Part shown: piece by piece, positions 36,981 through 46,000 of the stretch
Position numbering within the stretch: position 1 is the first letter of the stretch
Layout of the letters: each line of letters starts with the position of its first letter
Assembly: GCF_014698475.1 (NCBI RefSeq)
Contig: NZ_JACJTB010000005.1
Location: 124,001 to 188,000, forward strand
Source: Nostoc spongiaeforme FACHB-130
GTDB lineage: Bacteria > Cyanobacteriota > Cyanobacteriia > Cyanobacteriales > Nostocaceae
Reading direction: 5' to 3'
DNA: 64,000 nt
Notes under the pieces: model-generated
The model's database searches: none
Told to the model about the DNA's origin: nothing
Seen by the model: the letters and a program-made list of their open reading frames with translations, nothing else
Position numbers and translations under genes: made by a program

Positions 36981-37022
36981 TACGCAGAGAGAATTAAAAT
37001 ATTTCTCTGCGTAGCTTTTTAA
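36981..37022 (+). terminator. Intrinsic terminator after the CcmS-like gene
   Basis: TACGCAGAGA (36981-36990) and TCTCTGCGTA (37004-37013) form an exact 10-bp stem, then GCTTTTTAATTT. It lies between convergent genes. Confidence 0.75.
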
Positions 37023-37026
37023 TTTA

Positions 37027-38850
37027 TTAGCTGTGCCAAAGTTGGTAAAACTCTGGATAATTTAGATTTTCAGCACAATGCAAGATAATTTTAAATACAG
37101 CCTCATAGCGATAAGAACTATTTTTGTAAAATTGTTGGTTCAAATAGTCTTTTAAAGATGTGAGGACTTGTGGCAAATATTCAACTGGCAGGATTTTATT
37201 TAAACTGTCAGCTATATCTAACAGATAGGATTCATAAGATAGAGTAGTTGTAGACTGAATACTACAACTATTTTGCTCATCAGAATCTACAAAGGTCTGA
37301 ATCAGTTGAACTAGAGAAGAAATAAGTTCAGTCAATTTTTCTTGGAATAATTTGTTGTCTAGATTGAGCCGTTGTAAACTCCAAATGACATCCATCAGAA
37401 TTGATGTGTTTTTAGTGGTATTTAGGAGATGAATGTAGGTGTCAATTGTTAGAGGATGATTGGGATCTAGCACTTGCAAGAAAGCTGCGATCGCATCAGA
37501 AAATATCCACTTATCTGGTGATTTCACTAGCTCACATACAGTTTGAATTGCTTTGTGACTATACTCATCAGTTTTGAGTAATGTTTTAGCTACTTGTAAA
37601 CGTCTCCATTCAGTCTGCCCGCTTTCTAGTATTTCGTACAAAGCAGCGATCGCCTGTGCATTACCTGGATCAAATTTTAGCAGACTATATGCTGCATAAT
37701 AACGCACTGATTCATCTTGAGTGCTTTGAATTAGCTGGGATAATGTGCTAATTACCTGTGGATTAACAGGCTCGAATTGCCATAAATAAAAAGCGGCTGT
37801 ATACAGGAGAGATTCGTTTTTAGTATTCTCTATGATTTCTAACAGAGATGCGATCGCCTCTTGGTTTTTAGGAGAAATTTCTAACAAATATGCTGCGGCT
37901 GAATCTACTAAATAGCCCCTGGCTGAAGTTGCAATGATATTAACTAAAGCCTGTATTGCAGTTTGGTTTCCTGTATCAATTGTCCATAAAGCACAAGCGG
38001 CAACATAGCAGATCGTATCGCCCTGGTTTGTCTGTAAAAATTTGCCGAGAGCCACGATCGCATTTTGATTCCCAGAAGCAATTCTCCTCAAAGAAGCGAT
38101 CGCTTCTTGACAGTTGCGTTTATTCTGGGTGGTTTCTATCAGGTGAATTAAAGCGGCGATCGCAGTTTCATTTCCATGAGCTATTTTGCCCAAACCTGAT
38201 ATGCTCTGGGAACAAGATTCGGCATCTGGGTTAGTTTGGATTTCGTGAATAAAAGTAGTAATTGCCGTTTCATCGCCTACACCTATTTCAGCAAGGCTGT
38301 AACTTCGCCCACAAAAACCGTATTCATCCTCAGCAATTGGCATTAACGCCAAAGCTGCGATCGCACTTTTATTACCTGGATCGAGTTTTCCTAACTTCTC
38401 CGCCGCGAGTCGCATAATTGTGCGGCTTTCAGTCGTATGTACCAAATGAACAAAAGCCGCAACTACTCTTTTTCTGTCGGTTAATTCCAGCGTTTTTCTC
38501 GCCCTCTCTACCAAAGGTTGGGGTAATATCTGCCAATCTCGCTTATCTTGACGAAAATAGCCATAACTCCATTTGAGCAGTTGTGCGACAATCCTATCAG
38601 CCAAACTGCATTCGGGAAACTTAGCTATAGCCTCAGCAGCCAGAAAATAGGCGCGATAGCGATAAAAACCGCCGCAACCGTCATCAAAATCTATTAAAGC
38701 CTGGATAAAATCTTCTTTTTGCTGCTTATCGACATCCTCTCGACTGAACCAGTGGAGAATTTCGGCTTTCCACTCCGGTTCAAATATGCGGTAAGAACCT
38801 TGATTTAGATAAGTGCGATCGCCATTAAAGAAATACTGCCAATCATACAT
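37027..38850 (-). CDS. HEAT-repeat protein
   Basis: 607 residues, cytoplasmic. From about residue 130 onward the chain is a series of roughly 35-40-residue helical repeats with a recurring (D/P)GNxxAIxALxxLIxxT pattern (LGKLDPGNKSAIAALALM; ISGLGKIAHGNETAIAALIH; RIASGNQNAIVALGKFLQT; KFDPGNAQAIAALYEILES). The N-terminus MYDWQYFFNGDRTYLNQGSY is not part of the repeats. HEAT arrays are protein-binding scaffolds; in Nostoc such proteins are often paired with NTPases or phycobilin lyases, but no partner domain is present here. The PBS-lyase type cannot be claimed. Function unknown. Confidence 0.88.
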   Translation of the reverse strand: MYDWQYFFNGDRTYLNQGSYRIFEPEWKAEILHWFSREDVDKQQKEDFIQALIDFDDGCGGFYRYRAYFLAAEAIAKFPECSLADRIVAQLLKWSYGYFRQDKRDWQILPQPLVERARKTLELTDRKRVVAAFVHLVHTTESRTIMRLAAEKLGKLDPGNKSAIAALALMPIAEDEYGFCGRSYSLAEIGVGDETAITTFIHEIQTNPDAESCSQSISGLGKIAHGNETAIAALIHLIETTQNKRNCQEAIASLRRIASGNQNAIVALGKFLQTNQGDTICYVAACALWTIDTGNQTAIQALVNIIATSARGYLVDSAAAYLLEISPKNQEAIASLLEIIENTKNESLLYTAAFYLWQFEPVNPQVISTLSQLIQSTQDESVRYYAAYSLLKFDPGNAQAIAALYEILESGQTEWRRLQVAKTLLKTDEYSHKAIQTVCELVKSPDKWIFSDAIAAFLQVLDPNHPLTIDTYIHLLNTTKNTSILMDVIWSLQRLNLDNKLFQEKLTELISSLVQLIQTFVDSDEQNSCSIQSTTTLSYESYLLDIADSLNKILPVEYLPQVLTSLKDYLNQQFYKNSSYRYEAVFKIILHCAENLNYPEFYQLWHS

Positions 38851-39116
38851 CGCCTCCTACCCACTTCAATATGTGGGACGAAAGGTCATCAAATGAAACT
38901 TATCCTACAAGTTAGCTGGCTGTCAAGTTTGTAAAAGATACTAAGCCAAATTTATTCTTGTCTTACAGCGTTTTTCATCTCCATGAGGTACATTTCTCTA
39001 CCTATCAACTCATACTGCGCCCAACTGAGAAAAGCTATAAACTGTTACTTAAAGTGATTTTATGGGAAAACTTGAATCATATACTCCCTAAACCTAGATG
39101 AAACAGGTAATTTTTT

Positions 39117-39758
39117 ATGCAGCTAATTACATCATTAGACCTAAAAAATTCAGAATATTTATCGAAAGACAGATTTATCAGTTATCACCATCAGTTGCGA
39201 TTGATATTTTCTCTGGGTAAAAAAGTTAACCATATTTTAGAAATAGGAATTTACAATTCCTTATTAACCGAAATACTCAAGAGCAATGGTTATGAAGTAA
39301 CTACAGCAGATATCGATCATCATCTCAACCCAGATATAACTTTAGATTTAGCACAAGATTTTGCATTACCAAAAGATAAATTTGATGTTATTGTGCTATT
39401 TCAAGTCTTAGAACACTTGCCTTATGAACAATCAGAGCAAGCTTTAAAAAAACTGGCAGCAGCCACAAAGAAATATTTGGTAATTTCGCTTCCTTATAAT
39501 AGCCTATATTTAGCATTACAATTAAGAGTTTCCGACATACCAAGGCCAAGATATCTATCACTTAAAATCCCCAAATTCTGGAGTACCAAACCCATATCTG
39601 ATCAGCATTACTGGGAAGTAGGATTAAAAGGCTACTCTGAAAAACGGATTTTAAAATCAATTGGTAATGCAGGGTTAAAGGTAAAACAAGAATTTACAGA
39701 TCCCGTAAATCCTTATCACTATTTTTTAGTCTTGGAAAAAACCACCGAAAACAATTAA
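39117..39758 (+). CDS. Class I SAM-dependent methyltransferase-like protein
   Basis: 213 residues. The Rossmann-type core is visible: motif I HILEIGIYNSLLTEILKSNG, motif II VTTADIDHHLNPDITLDLAQ, and the post-motif segment FDVIVLFQVLEHLPYEQSEQ typical of Methyltransf_11/23 enzymes. The glycine-rich loop is degenerate (EIGIYNS instead of E.G.G.G), so SAM binding is likely but not certain. Substrate unknown. It is isolated from biosynthetic genes; htpG follows 225 bases downstream on the same strand. No membrane segment. Confidence 0.8.
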   Translation: MQLITSLDLKNSEYLSKDRFISYHHQLRLIFSLGKKVNHILEIGIYNSLLTEILKSNGYEVTTADIDHHLNPDITLDLAQDFALPKDKFDVIVLFQVLEHLPYEQSEQALKKLAAATKKYLVISLPYNSLYLALQLRVSDIPRPRYLSLKIPKFWSTKPISDQHYWEVGLKGYSEKRILKSIGNAGLKVKQEFTDPVNPYHYFLVLEKTTENN

Positions 39759-39983
39759 GATTGTTCACTCAGTATCATACTTTCTCAAAGGTAGGGAAAT
39801 CCGCATCATAGCTTGGGGGCAAACAAGCCTTGAACAAAGAGCGATCGCTTAAGCTATGCTTTTAAAATCCTAATTGGTATCATGGCTGGCTGTACTATCT
39901 GGATTTACCTCTAATTGCAGTAGACCAAGGTGTATGCGCCATAACCTAAAAATTTCAGATACTATCATCCAAAACTACCAATC

Positions 39984-41954
39984 ATGCTAGAACAAGGCAC
40001 TATCAGTATTCATACTGAGAATATTTTTCCGATTATCAAGAAGTCCCTTTACTCAGATCATCAAATTTTCCTGCGGGAATTAGTCTCCAATGCTGTAGAC
40101 GCGATTCAAAAGCTGAAAATGGTATCTCGCGCCGGAGAATACAATGGTGATGTAGACGAACCAGAAATTCAAATTGCTATTGACAAAGATAAAAAGACTC
40201 TTTCCATTACCGATAATGGTATTGGGATGACCGCAGAGGAAGTCAAAAAATATATTAACCAAGTTGCTTTTTCCAGTGCGGAAGAATTTATCCACAAATA
40301 TGAAGGGAAAGCAGATCAACCAATTATCGGTCATTTTGGTTTAGGTTTCTACTCTTCTTTTATGGTGGCGCAAAAGGTAGAAATCGATACCCTATCTTAT
40401 AAAGAAGGTTCACAAGCAGTTCACTGGATTTGCGATGGTTCCCCAGAATTTACCTTAGATGACTCTTCCCGCACTACTCGCGGTACTACCATCACCCTCA
40501 CCTTAATGCCAGATGAGGAAGATTATCTAGAACCAGCACGTATCAAGAATCTTGTCAAGACTTATTGCGACTTCATGCCAGTACCCATCAAATTGGATGG
40601 TGAAGTATTAAATAGACAAAAAGCGCCTTGGCGAGAGTCTCCTAGCAGTTTAACCAAAGAAGATTATTTAGAGTTTTATCGCTATCTTTATCCTTTCCAA
40701 GAAGAACCGTTGCTGTGGGTACATCTGAATACAGATTATCCCTTTATTATCAACGGTATTTTGTATTTCCCCAAAATGCGTCCAGATGTGGATGTGACAA
40801 AAGGGCAAATCAAGTTATTCTGCAATCAAGTTTTTGTCAGTGACAACTGTGACGAAATCATTCCGCAATTCCTGATGCCCATGCGGGGTGTCATTGATAG
40901 CACCGATATTCCGTTGAACGTTTCCCGCAGCGCGTTACAAGGCGATCGCACCGTCCGCAAAATCGGTGATTATATAGCGAAAAAAGTAGGCGATCGCCTC
41001 AAAGAACTGTACCGTGATGACCGTGAGCAGTACATTAATGCTTGGAAGGATCTCGGCACTTTCGTCAAGTTTGGCACTCTCAACGACGAAAAATTCAAAA
41101 AACAAGTCGAAGATATTATCATCTTCCGCAGCACTGCCAAATTTGACCAAATAGCGGCTGAAACTCCCGCCGTTGAAGTACAATCTCAAGAAGGTGATGT
41201 TTGGCAAGATGTCAGCCCAGCCAAATCTACCACCTCTCCTTATACCACCATCAAAGAATACTTAGAACGCAACAAAGAACGCCACGAAAACCGCGTTTTC
41301 TACAGTACCGATGAAGCCAGCCAAGCCACTTACATAGAACTACACAAAAATCAAGGCTTGGAAGTTCTATTTATGGACTCCTTCATTGATACTCACTTCA
41401 TTAACTTCTTGGAACGAGAATATAATGATGTCAAGTTTAGCCGCGTAGACTCTGACTTAGATAATACACTGCTAGATCAAGACAAATCTGGCGAAATTGT
41501 TGATCCTAAAACCAATAAAACCAAGAGCGAAGTCATCAAAGAACTCTTTGAAAAAGCTCTGAACAAACCCAAAGTCAACATTCGCACCGAAGCTTTAAAA
41601 TCTGATGATCCTCAAGGAACACCCCCTGCAATGGTACTCTTACCAGAAATTCTCCGCCGCCTGCGAGAAATGAACGCCATGATGCAGCAGCAAAACGCAG
41701 AATTTCCTGAAGACCATATCTTACTAGTCAACACTGCCCATCCCCTAATTCAAAATCTGGCAAATCTCAACCAAGGTAGCATCATTCAAGATGGCGCAGA
41801 ATCTCCGACAGGTCAGCTAGTCAACATGATTTGTCAACATGTTTATGATTTAGCACTGATGTCTCAAAAAGGATTCGACGCAGAAGGAATGAAATCTTTT
41901 GTCGAGCGTTCTAACGATGTACTCACCAAGCTAACAGAACAAGTCAGTAAGTAG
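39984..41954 (+). CDS. htpG: Molecular chaperone HtpG (Hsp90)
   Basis: 656 residues, normal for cyanobacterial HtpG. GHKL ATP-binding domain at the start: SDHQIFLRELVSNAVDAIQK, ITDNGIGMTAEEVKKYI, GHFGLGFYSSFMVA; middle domain with the catalytic-loop Arg in LNVSRSALQGD; C-terminal dimerisation domain to the end. ATP-driven folding chaperone; in cyanobacteria needed for heat and oxidative stress tolerance and known to interact with phycobilisome linker and HemE. No CIRCE element seen upstream. Followed by a GGGTGTA...TACACCC hairpin. Confidence 0.96.
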   Translation: MLEQGTISIHTENIFPIIKKSLYSDHQIFLRELVSNAVDAIQKLKMVSRAGEYNGDVDEPEIQIAIDKDKKTLSITDNGIGMTAEEVKKYINQVAFSSAEEFIHKYEGKADQPIIGHFGLGFYSSFMVAQKVEIDTLSYKEGSQAVHWICDGSPEFTLDDSSRTTRGTTITLTLMPDEEDYLEPARIKNLVKTYCDFMPVPIKLDGEVLNRQKAPWRESPSSLTKEDYLEFYRYLYPFQEEPLLWVHLNTDYPFIINGILYFPKMRPDVDVTKGQIKLFCNQVFVSDNCDEIIPQFLMPMRGVIDSTDIPLNVSRSALQGDRTVRKIGDYIAKKVGDRLKELYRDDREQYINAWKDLGTFVKFGTLNDEKFKKQVEDIIIFRSTAKFDQIAAETPAVEVQSQEGDVWQDVSPAKSTTSPYTTIKEYLERNKERHENRVFYSTDEASQATYIELHKNQGLEVLFMDSFIDTHFINFLEREYNDVKFSRVDSDLDNTLLDQDKSGEIVDPKTNKTKSEVIKELFEKALNKPKVNIRTEALKSDDPQGTPPAMVLLPEILRRLREMNAMMQQQNAEFPEDHILLVNTAHPLIQNLANLNQGSIIQDGAESPTGQLVNMICQHVYDLALMSQKGFDAEGMKSFVERSNDVLTKLTEQVSK

Positions 41955-41998
41955 GGCTGTTAACACCAGACTGACACAGAAAAGTCGCCTGTTGAGAT

Positions 41999-42027
41999 GG
42001 GTGTAAGGGTTTTGAACACCTACACCC
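41999..42027. repeat. GGGTGTA-type foldback after htpG
   Basis: GGGTGTA (41999-42005) and TACACCC (42021-42027) around AGGGTTTTGAACACC. The same type of foldback follows the last hps gene (57086-57127) and ftsY (60902-60954). No T-tract. Confidence 0.5.
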
Positions 42028-42048
42028 CAAAACAAATAATTTAATTAC

Positions 42049-42159
42049 CTAGTACAACGCGGTGGAAATAAAAATACCATTTCAAGTTAGTTAAAAGCTT
42101 GTAATATAAGCTTTTTGACTTTTGACTTTTGACTTTTGACTTCCGCGTAGCGGTACTAG
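42049..42159. mobile_element. 111-bp MITE with CTAGTAC ends, copy 2
   Basis: CTAGTAC (42049-42055) and GTACTAG (42153-42159) bound a sequence nearly identical to that at 26827-26923. This copy has four TTTTGAC heptamers instead of two, which accounts exactly for its extra 14 bases. It lies between htpG and rpmB. Confidence 0.75.
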
Positions 42160-42232
42160 TCCTACTACTCACTCTCCCGATTCTGTTTCCGAAGCCCTAA
42201 AATAGAAAGGTTGTATTGAAATCAAAATTCCT

Positions 42233-42469
42233 ATGTCTCGTCGCTGTCAACTAACTGGTAAGAAAGCAAATAACGCCTTTGCAATTTCTCACTCTCATCG
42301 CCGTACAAAGCGTCTTCAACAGGTCAACCTCCAAACCAAGCGCGTTTGGTGGCAAGGCGGAAATCGTTGGGTCAAACTGAAACTATCTACCAAAGCCATC
42401 AAAACCTTAGAAGTCAAAGGTTTAGAAGCAATGGCTAAAGAAGCAGGTATTAACCTGAACCATTACTAA
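42233..42469 (+). CDS. rpmB: 50S ribosomal protein L28
   Basis: 78 residues. [20 protein letters not shown], then [20 protein letters not shown] and a C-terminal [19 protein letters not shown] are diagnostic for L28. Component of the large ribosomal subunit, near the E site. A transcript terminator lies at 42646-42672. A MITE ends 73 bases upstream of the start codon, so the promoter must be short or lie within or before the element. Confidence 0.96.
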   Translation: MSRRCQLTGKKANNAFAISHSHRRTKRLQQVNLQTKRVWWQGGNRWVKLKLSTKAIKTLEVKGLEAMAKEAGINLNHY

Positions 42470-43061
42470 ACCATCAAACAAGGCGAATTCAACGAGATGG
42501 TATTTGTGTACAAGAGGTACATAAATACCTAGTTTTAAATTATTCATCCTCATCTTTGGTAATCGCAAGGATACGAGAGATATACGTTGAAATTACTTGC
42601 AACGAATGTATCAATAGCTAATAAATTCTGAATATTGATGCTATCAACCTCCCTGCAATCGGGAGGTTTTTAATTAATTCATGTTTTTTATCTTCAATTG
42701 ATATTTTTTCCTCTCCATCTGGGTAGTCTAAGTTTATCTTGTCAAACATACCTTCATAAAGTTGTATGCCCATACAATACACATCTTTAAAGTTAAGATG
42801 AAGCCTACGTATTTTATCCCAGATCAGCAACAAATTAATTGAAGTGGAAAAATCAGTATTTTCCAGAAAATATAAAAAGTTTAGCAATGGTATAACTTAA
42901 AAATCATTGTCTGGTGTTTTACTGTGTTGAGATATTAATTCAACAGGTTAAGCAAAAATTAGCATCAATAAAATTATTTAACCTGAAGAATCACTCAACA
43001 GGTAAATTTCACAATTGCCCAAAAATCAATTAGCATCAAACCACTTGACAGGAAAGCAGTT
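42470..43061. other. Intergenic region between rpmB and hpsA
   Basis: It contains the rpmB terminator and the leader of hpsA. A minus-strand 89-codon frame (42618-42887) overlaps the terminator and has no ribosome binding site, so I do not call it. The last 150 bases repeat AGCATCAA and CAACAGGT motifs (CAACAGGTTAAGC, CAACAGGTAAATT), possibly part of the hps regulatory region. Confidence 0.5.
42646..42672 (+). terminator. Intrinsic terminator downstream of rpmB
   Basis: AACCTCCC (42646-42653), loop TGCAATC, GGGAGGTT (42661-42668), continuing into TTTTTAATTAATT. Confidence 0.75.
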
Positions 43062-46000
43062 ATGTCTTTAAAACGCCAGCTGGTCAAGATTATCAAAATC
43101 ATCTCCAAAAAACTTAGTAAGTACTCTTTATTCACGATAAAAAAGCAGATTAATTGGCTACTGCGGACTTTATTTCTCAGCAGGAAACGGCGAGACTCTG
43201 TAAATGCTGGTTTTGTGTTGCCAACAGTAGCTATGGTTGCATTGGTGGTTGTTTTATTGACTACCGCCATTTTATTTCGTTCGTTTGAACGTTCTAAAAA
43301 CGCTAGTAATGTGCGAGTTAATGAAGTTGTTCTGAATGCTGCGACTCCTGCTATTGATCGTGCTAGAGCTAAAATAGATGCTCTACTTGAAGATCCTACA
43401 TTACCACGAGGAACTCCTACTGATAGTGCTTTATATGATGCTTTAAACAAGACTAAGTATAGTCTAGGTGATGAAACTCGGCTGAAAATAACTTCTGACT
43501 TTAATGGCACATCCGGCATTCAAGCTAGCACCACTTCTAATCCTCTACCGTTAGAAAATGACGAAACTTTAAAAACTGCTTGGAAATATGCAGTTGATAC
43601 AGATAATAACGGGAAAAAAGATACTTTTACTATTTATGGAATTTACTTTCGTACTCCAACGCGAAATACTAACACAGGGCAATTTAATCGTAAAAGAAAC
43701 CCGTTAGAAGCTAGAACTCCACCGATGGATAATGCCTCTACAAATACTCAGTGTAGTAGTGCTACTGGCTTTTCTAGCCTAGTCGGTAACTCCAGTTGGT
43801 ATCAACTTCAAAGCGGTAATCTTGGTAAGAGCTTTTTTGTCTACACTGTGAATGTCCCAATAACTCAAGCGGCATATAGTGCAATAACTACTAATCAAAG
43901 TCAATACGAACCATATAAAGGAAACAAAAGTGTTGCCGCACTAGAATTTCAGCAAGACCGTAGTCGTGTTCCTCTGCCAAATAATGCTGTTTGGTTTGAA
44001 AATGATTTAGAGATTATCGTTGGTTCTACAGACTTATTGCTGAACGGCAGAATACATACAAACGGTAACTTACTAGTAGGAAGAGGTACTGGTGATCTTA
44101 CCTTGCGGCAAGTGAGTAGTAAAACATCATGTTTCTATAACCAAGAAAATGGACTGATTAGTGTAGGCGGTAATGTAGGTACTGGCAATGTGAACCAAAC
44201 TACAAATCAGAGTGCTGTTACCGTTGACCTTTATCGAGGGTTTGGAAAAGGTATCACGACAAAACAGATTGATAGCACAGAGAAATCTACAAACAGTGCA
44301 GGTGGTTCGGAAATTGGATTTAACGACACAGCATATAACGAGCGTATTGCTCGTATGAAGATAGATGGATTGGCAGCTTGTACAACTTGTCAGAGTGCTA
44401 CTACTGCTAGTGCTTTAATTTCAGCAGTGAATGGCAGTGGATACCCAGACGACGTAAAAAGAAATGTGGCAGCTAAAGTCAATACTAGTACTGATAATGC
44501 GGCTACAGCTAAAAATGTACTGGCAGATGAAGTAGAGATTTATCTGAGAAATAGGACAAGAAGAGTACCTTTTGCTGAAGTTGCTAGTGGGGGTTCAGCT
44601 ACAACTGGCTATACAGCTATTAATGCCAGTTTAAATCCGCCAGCAACTTGGAGAGAACCAATCAATAGCAGTAATCAATTAACTGGTACAACTATTACTC
44701 TGAACGAAACCAGGTTATCTGCAACTTATCCAACCTTTCAAAAGCAAAAAGGCACTCAACTTTATCTAGGCGATCGCGTCCTGGTTGGTAATAATTTACC
44801 TGCAAGATGGTTACTCAACGGTCAATATGTTGGTTCTGATGGTAAATATTTTGTGAAAAATAGTTCTGGTAATAATGTTGAGTGGACTGAACCACCTTCT
44901 CCAGATCCGGCACAAAATCAAAATAGATGGCGTAATAGCCAAATTCAAGCGATCGCAGACTTAGGTATCTCCGAGCGCAATGGTTTTTGGGAAGAAAAAG
45001 CTGCCGAGAACCCCATTAATGACCTAGATAGTGTCGGTGGTGTCAGAATAATCACTGGTGCTGGTATCTATGTTGATGGTACTGGTAACACAGTTAACAT
45101 AACAACTGGCCCCTTTTATCCTCGTGGTCTTTATTCTTTTTTACCAGCCACTAGTGCTGCTACTGTTGTCTGGCCAGATACTATGCCTATGTCTACACCA
45201 GCAGATGCCACAAAAAAAGGTGATTTGCTCATGCGTGCTACGGCTGTCTATCACTACAAAGTAGACTATGGAACCGACCAGGAGCCAATTGCTTGCGTAA
45301 GTAGCTACTATGACCCAACCGATAGCACCACAGCTAAAAACAAAGTCAATCAAAATGGTGGATATGGCATAGATACCACAAATGGTCGGTCAAACAATGG
45401 TGTTGTTTACAACTATCCTGGCAGAGGAAGCTTTACAACTAATAAAACCCGTCTGCAACTACAAGCTAATTTAAAATTTCCTAACGGGCGTTGGGTGAAT
45501 GAACCACTAAAAGATGCTCTAGGGAAAATTGGTGCTGGTACTACAGTACCCAGCACAGGTTTGCAGTTAGTTGACTATTCCGCAATTGATACTGCTCTTT
45601 GCGCTATTTCAATTCTGAATAATGAGGCTGGTTTTGCTACCTCATTAACTAACAAGCCTCCTCATGGTGCAATCAAAGAAGCAACTTTCCTAGATGCGAG
45701 AGAAGCAAAGCAGATTAGTGCAGCCGCTAATTCCAGCACCTATGACCTTGACTTAGAACAGCGTCAACCATTAGAAGTTCGTGTAACTGATATTGATTTA
45801 AGTCAGTTACGTGGCACTACCATCGCAGTTAGCGAATATTTACTACCTTATAGTGGTATTATTTATGCCTCCAGGGAAGATGCCCTGCGTGATGCGAGTA
45901 ACACCACTACTGAATCGGAATTACTCAGTCCCACAGATTTTCAACTTGACCCTACACGTCGTCCAAATGGTATCCGTCTCATCAATGGCGAGACTTTGGC

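Noticed and set aside
42618-42887. Minus-strand 89-codon ORF downstream of rpmB
   Set aside because: It overlaps the plus-strand terminator at 42646-42672, has no ribosome binding site and resembles nothing.
42995-43519. 174-codon minus-strand ORF opposite the hpsA start
   Set aside because: Antisense shadow of hpsA, whose pilin-like N-terminus and ribosome binding site are clear.
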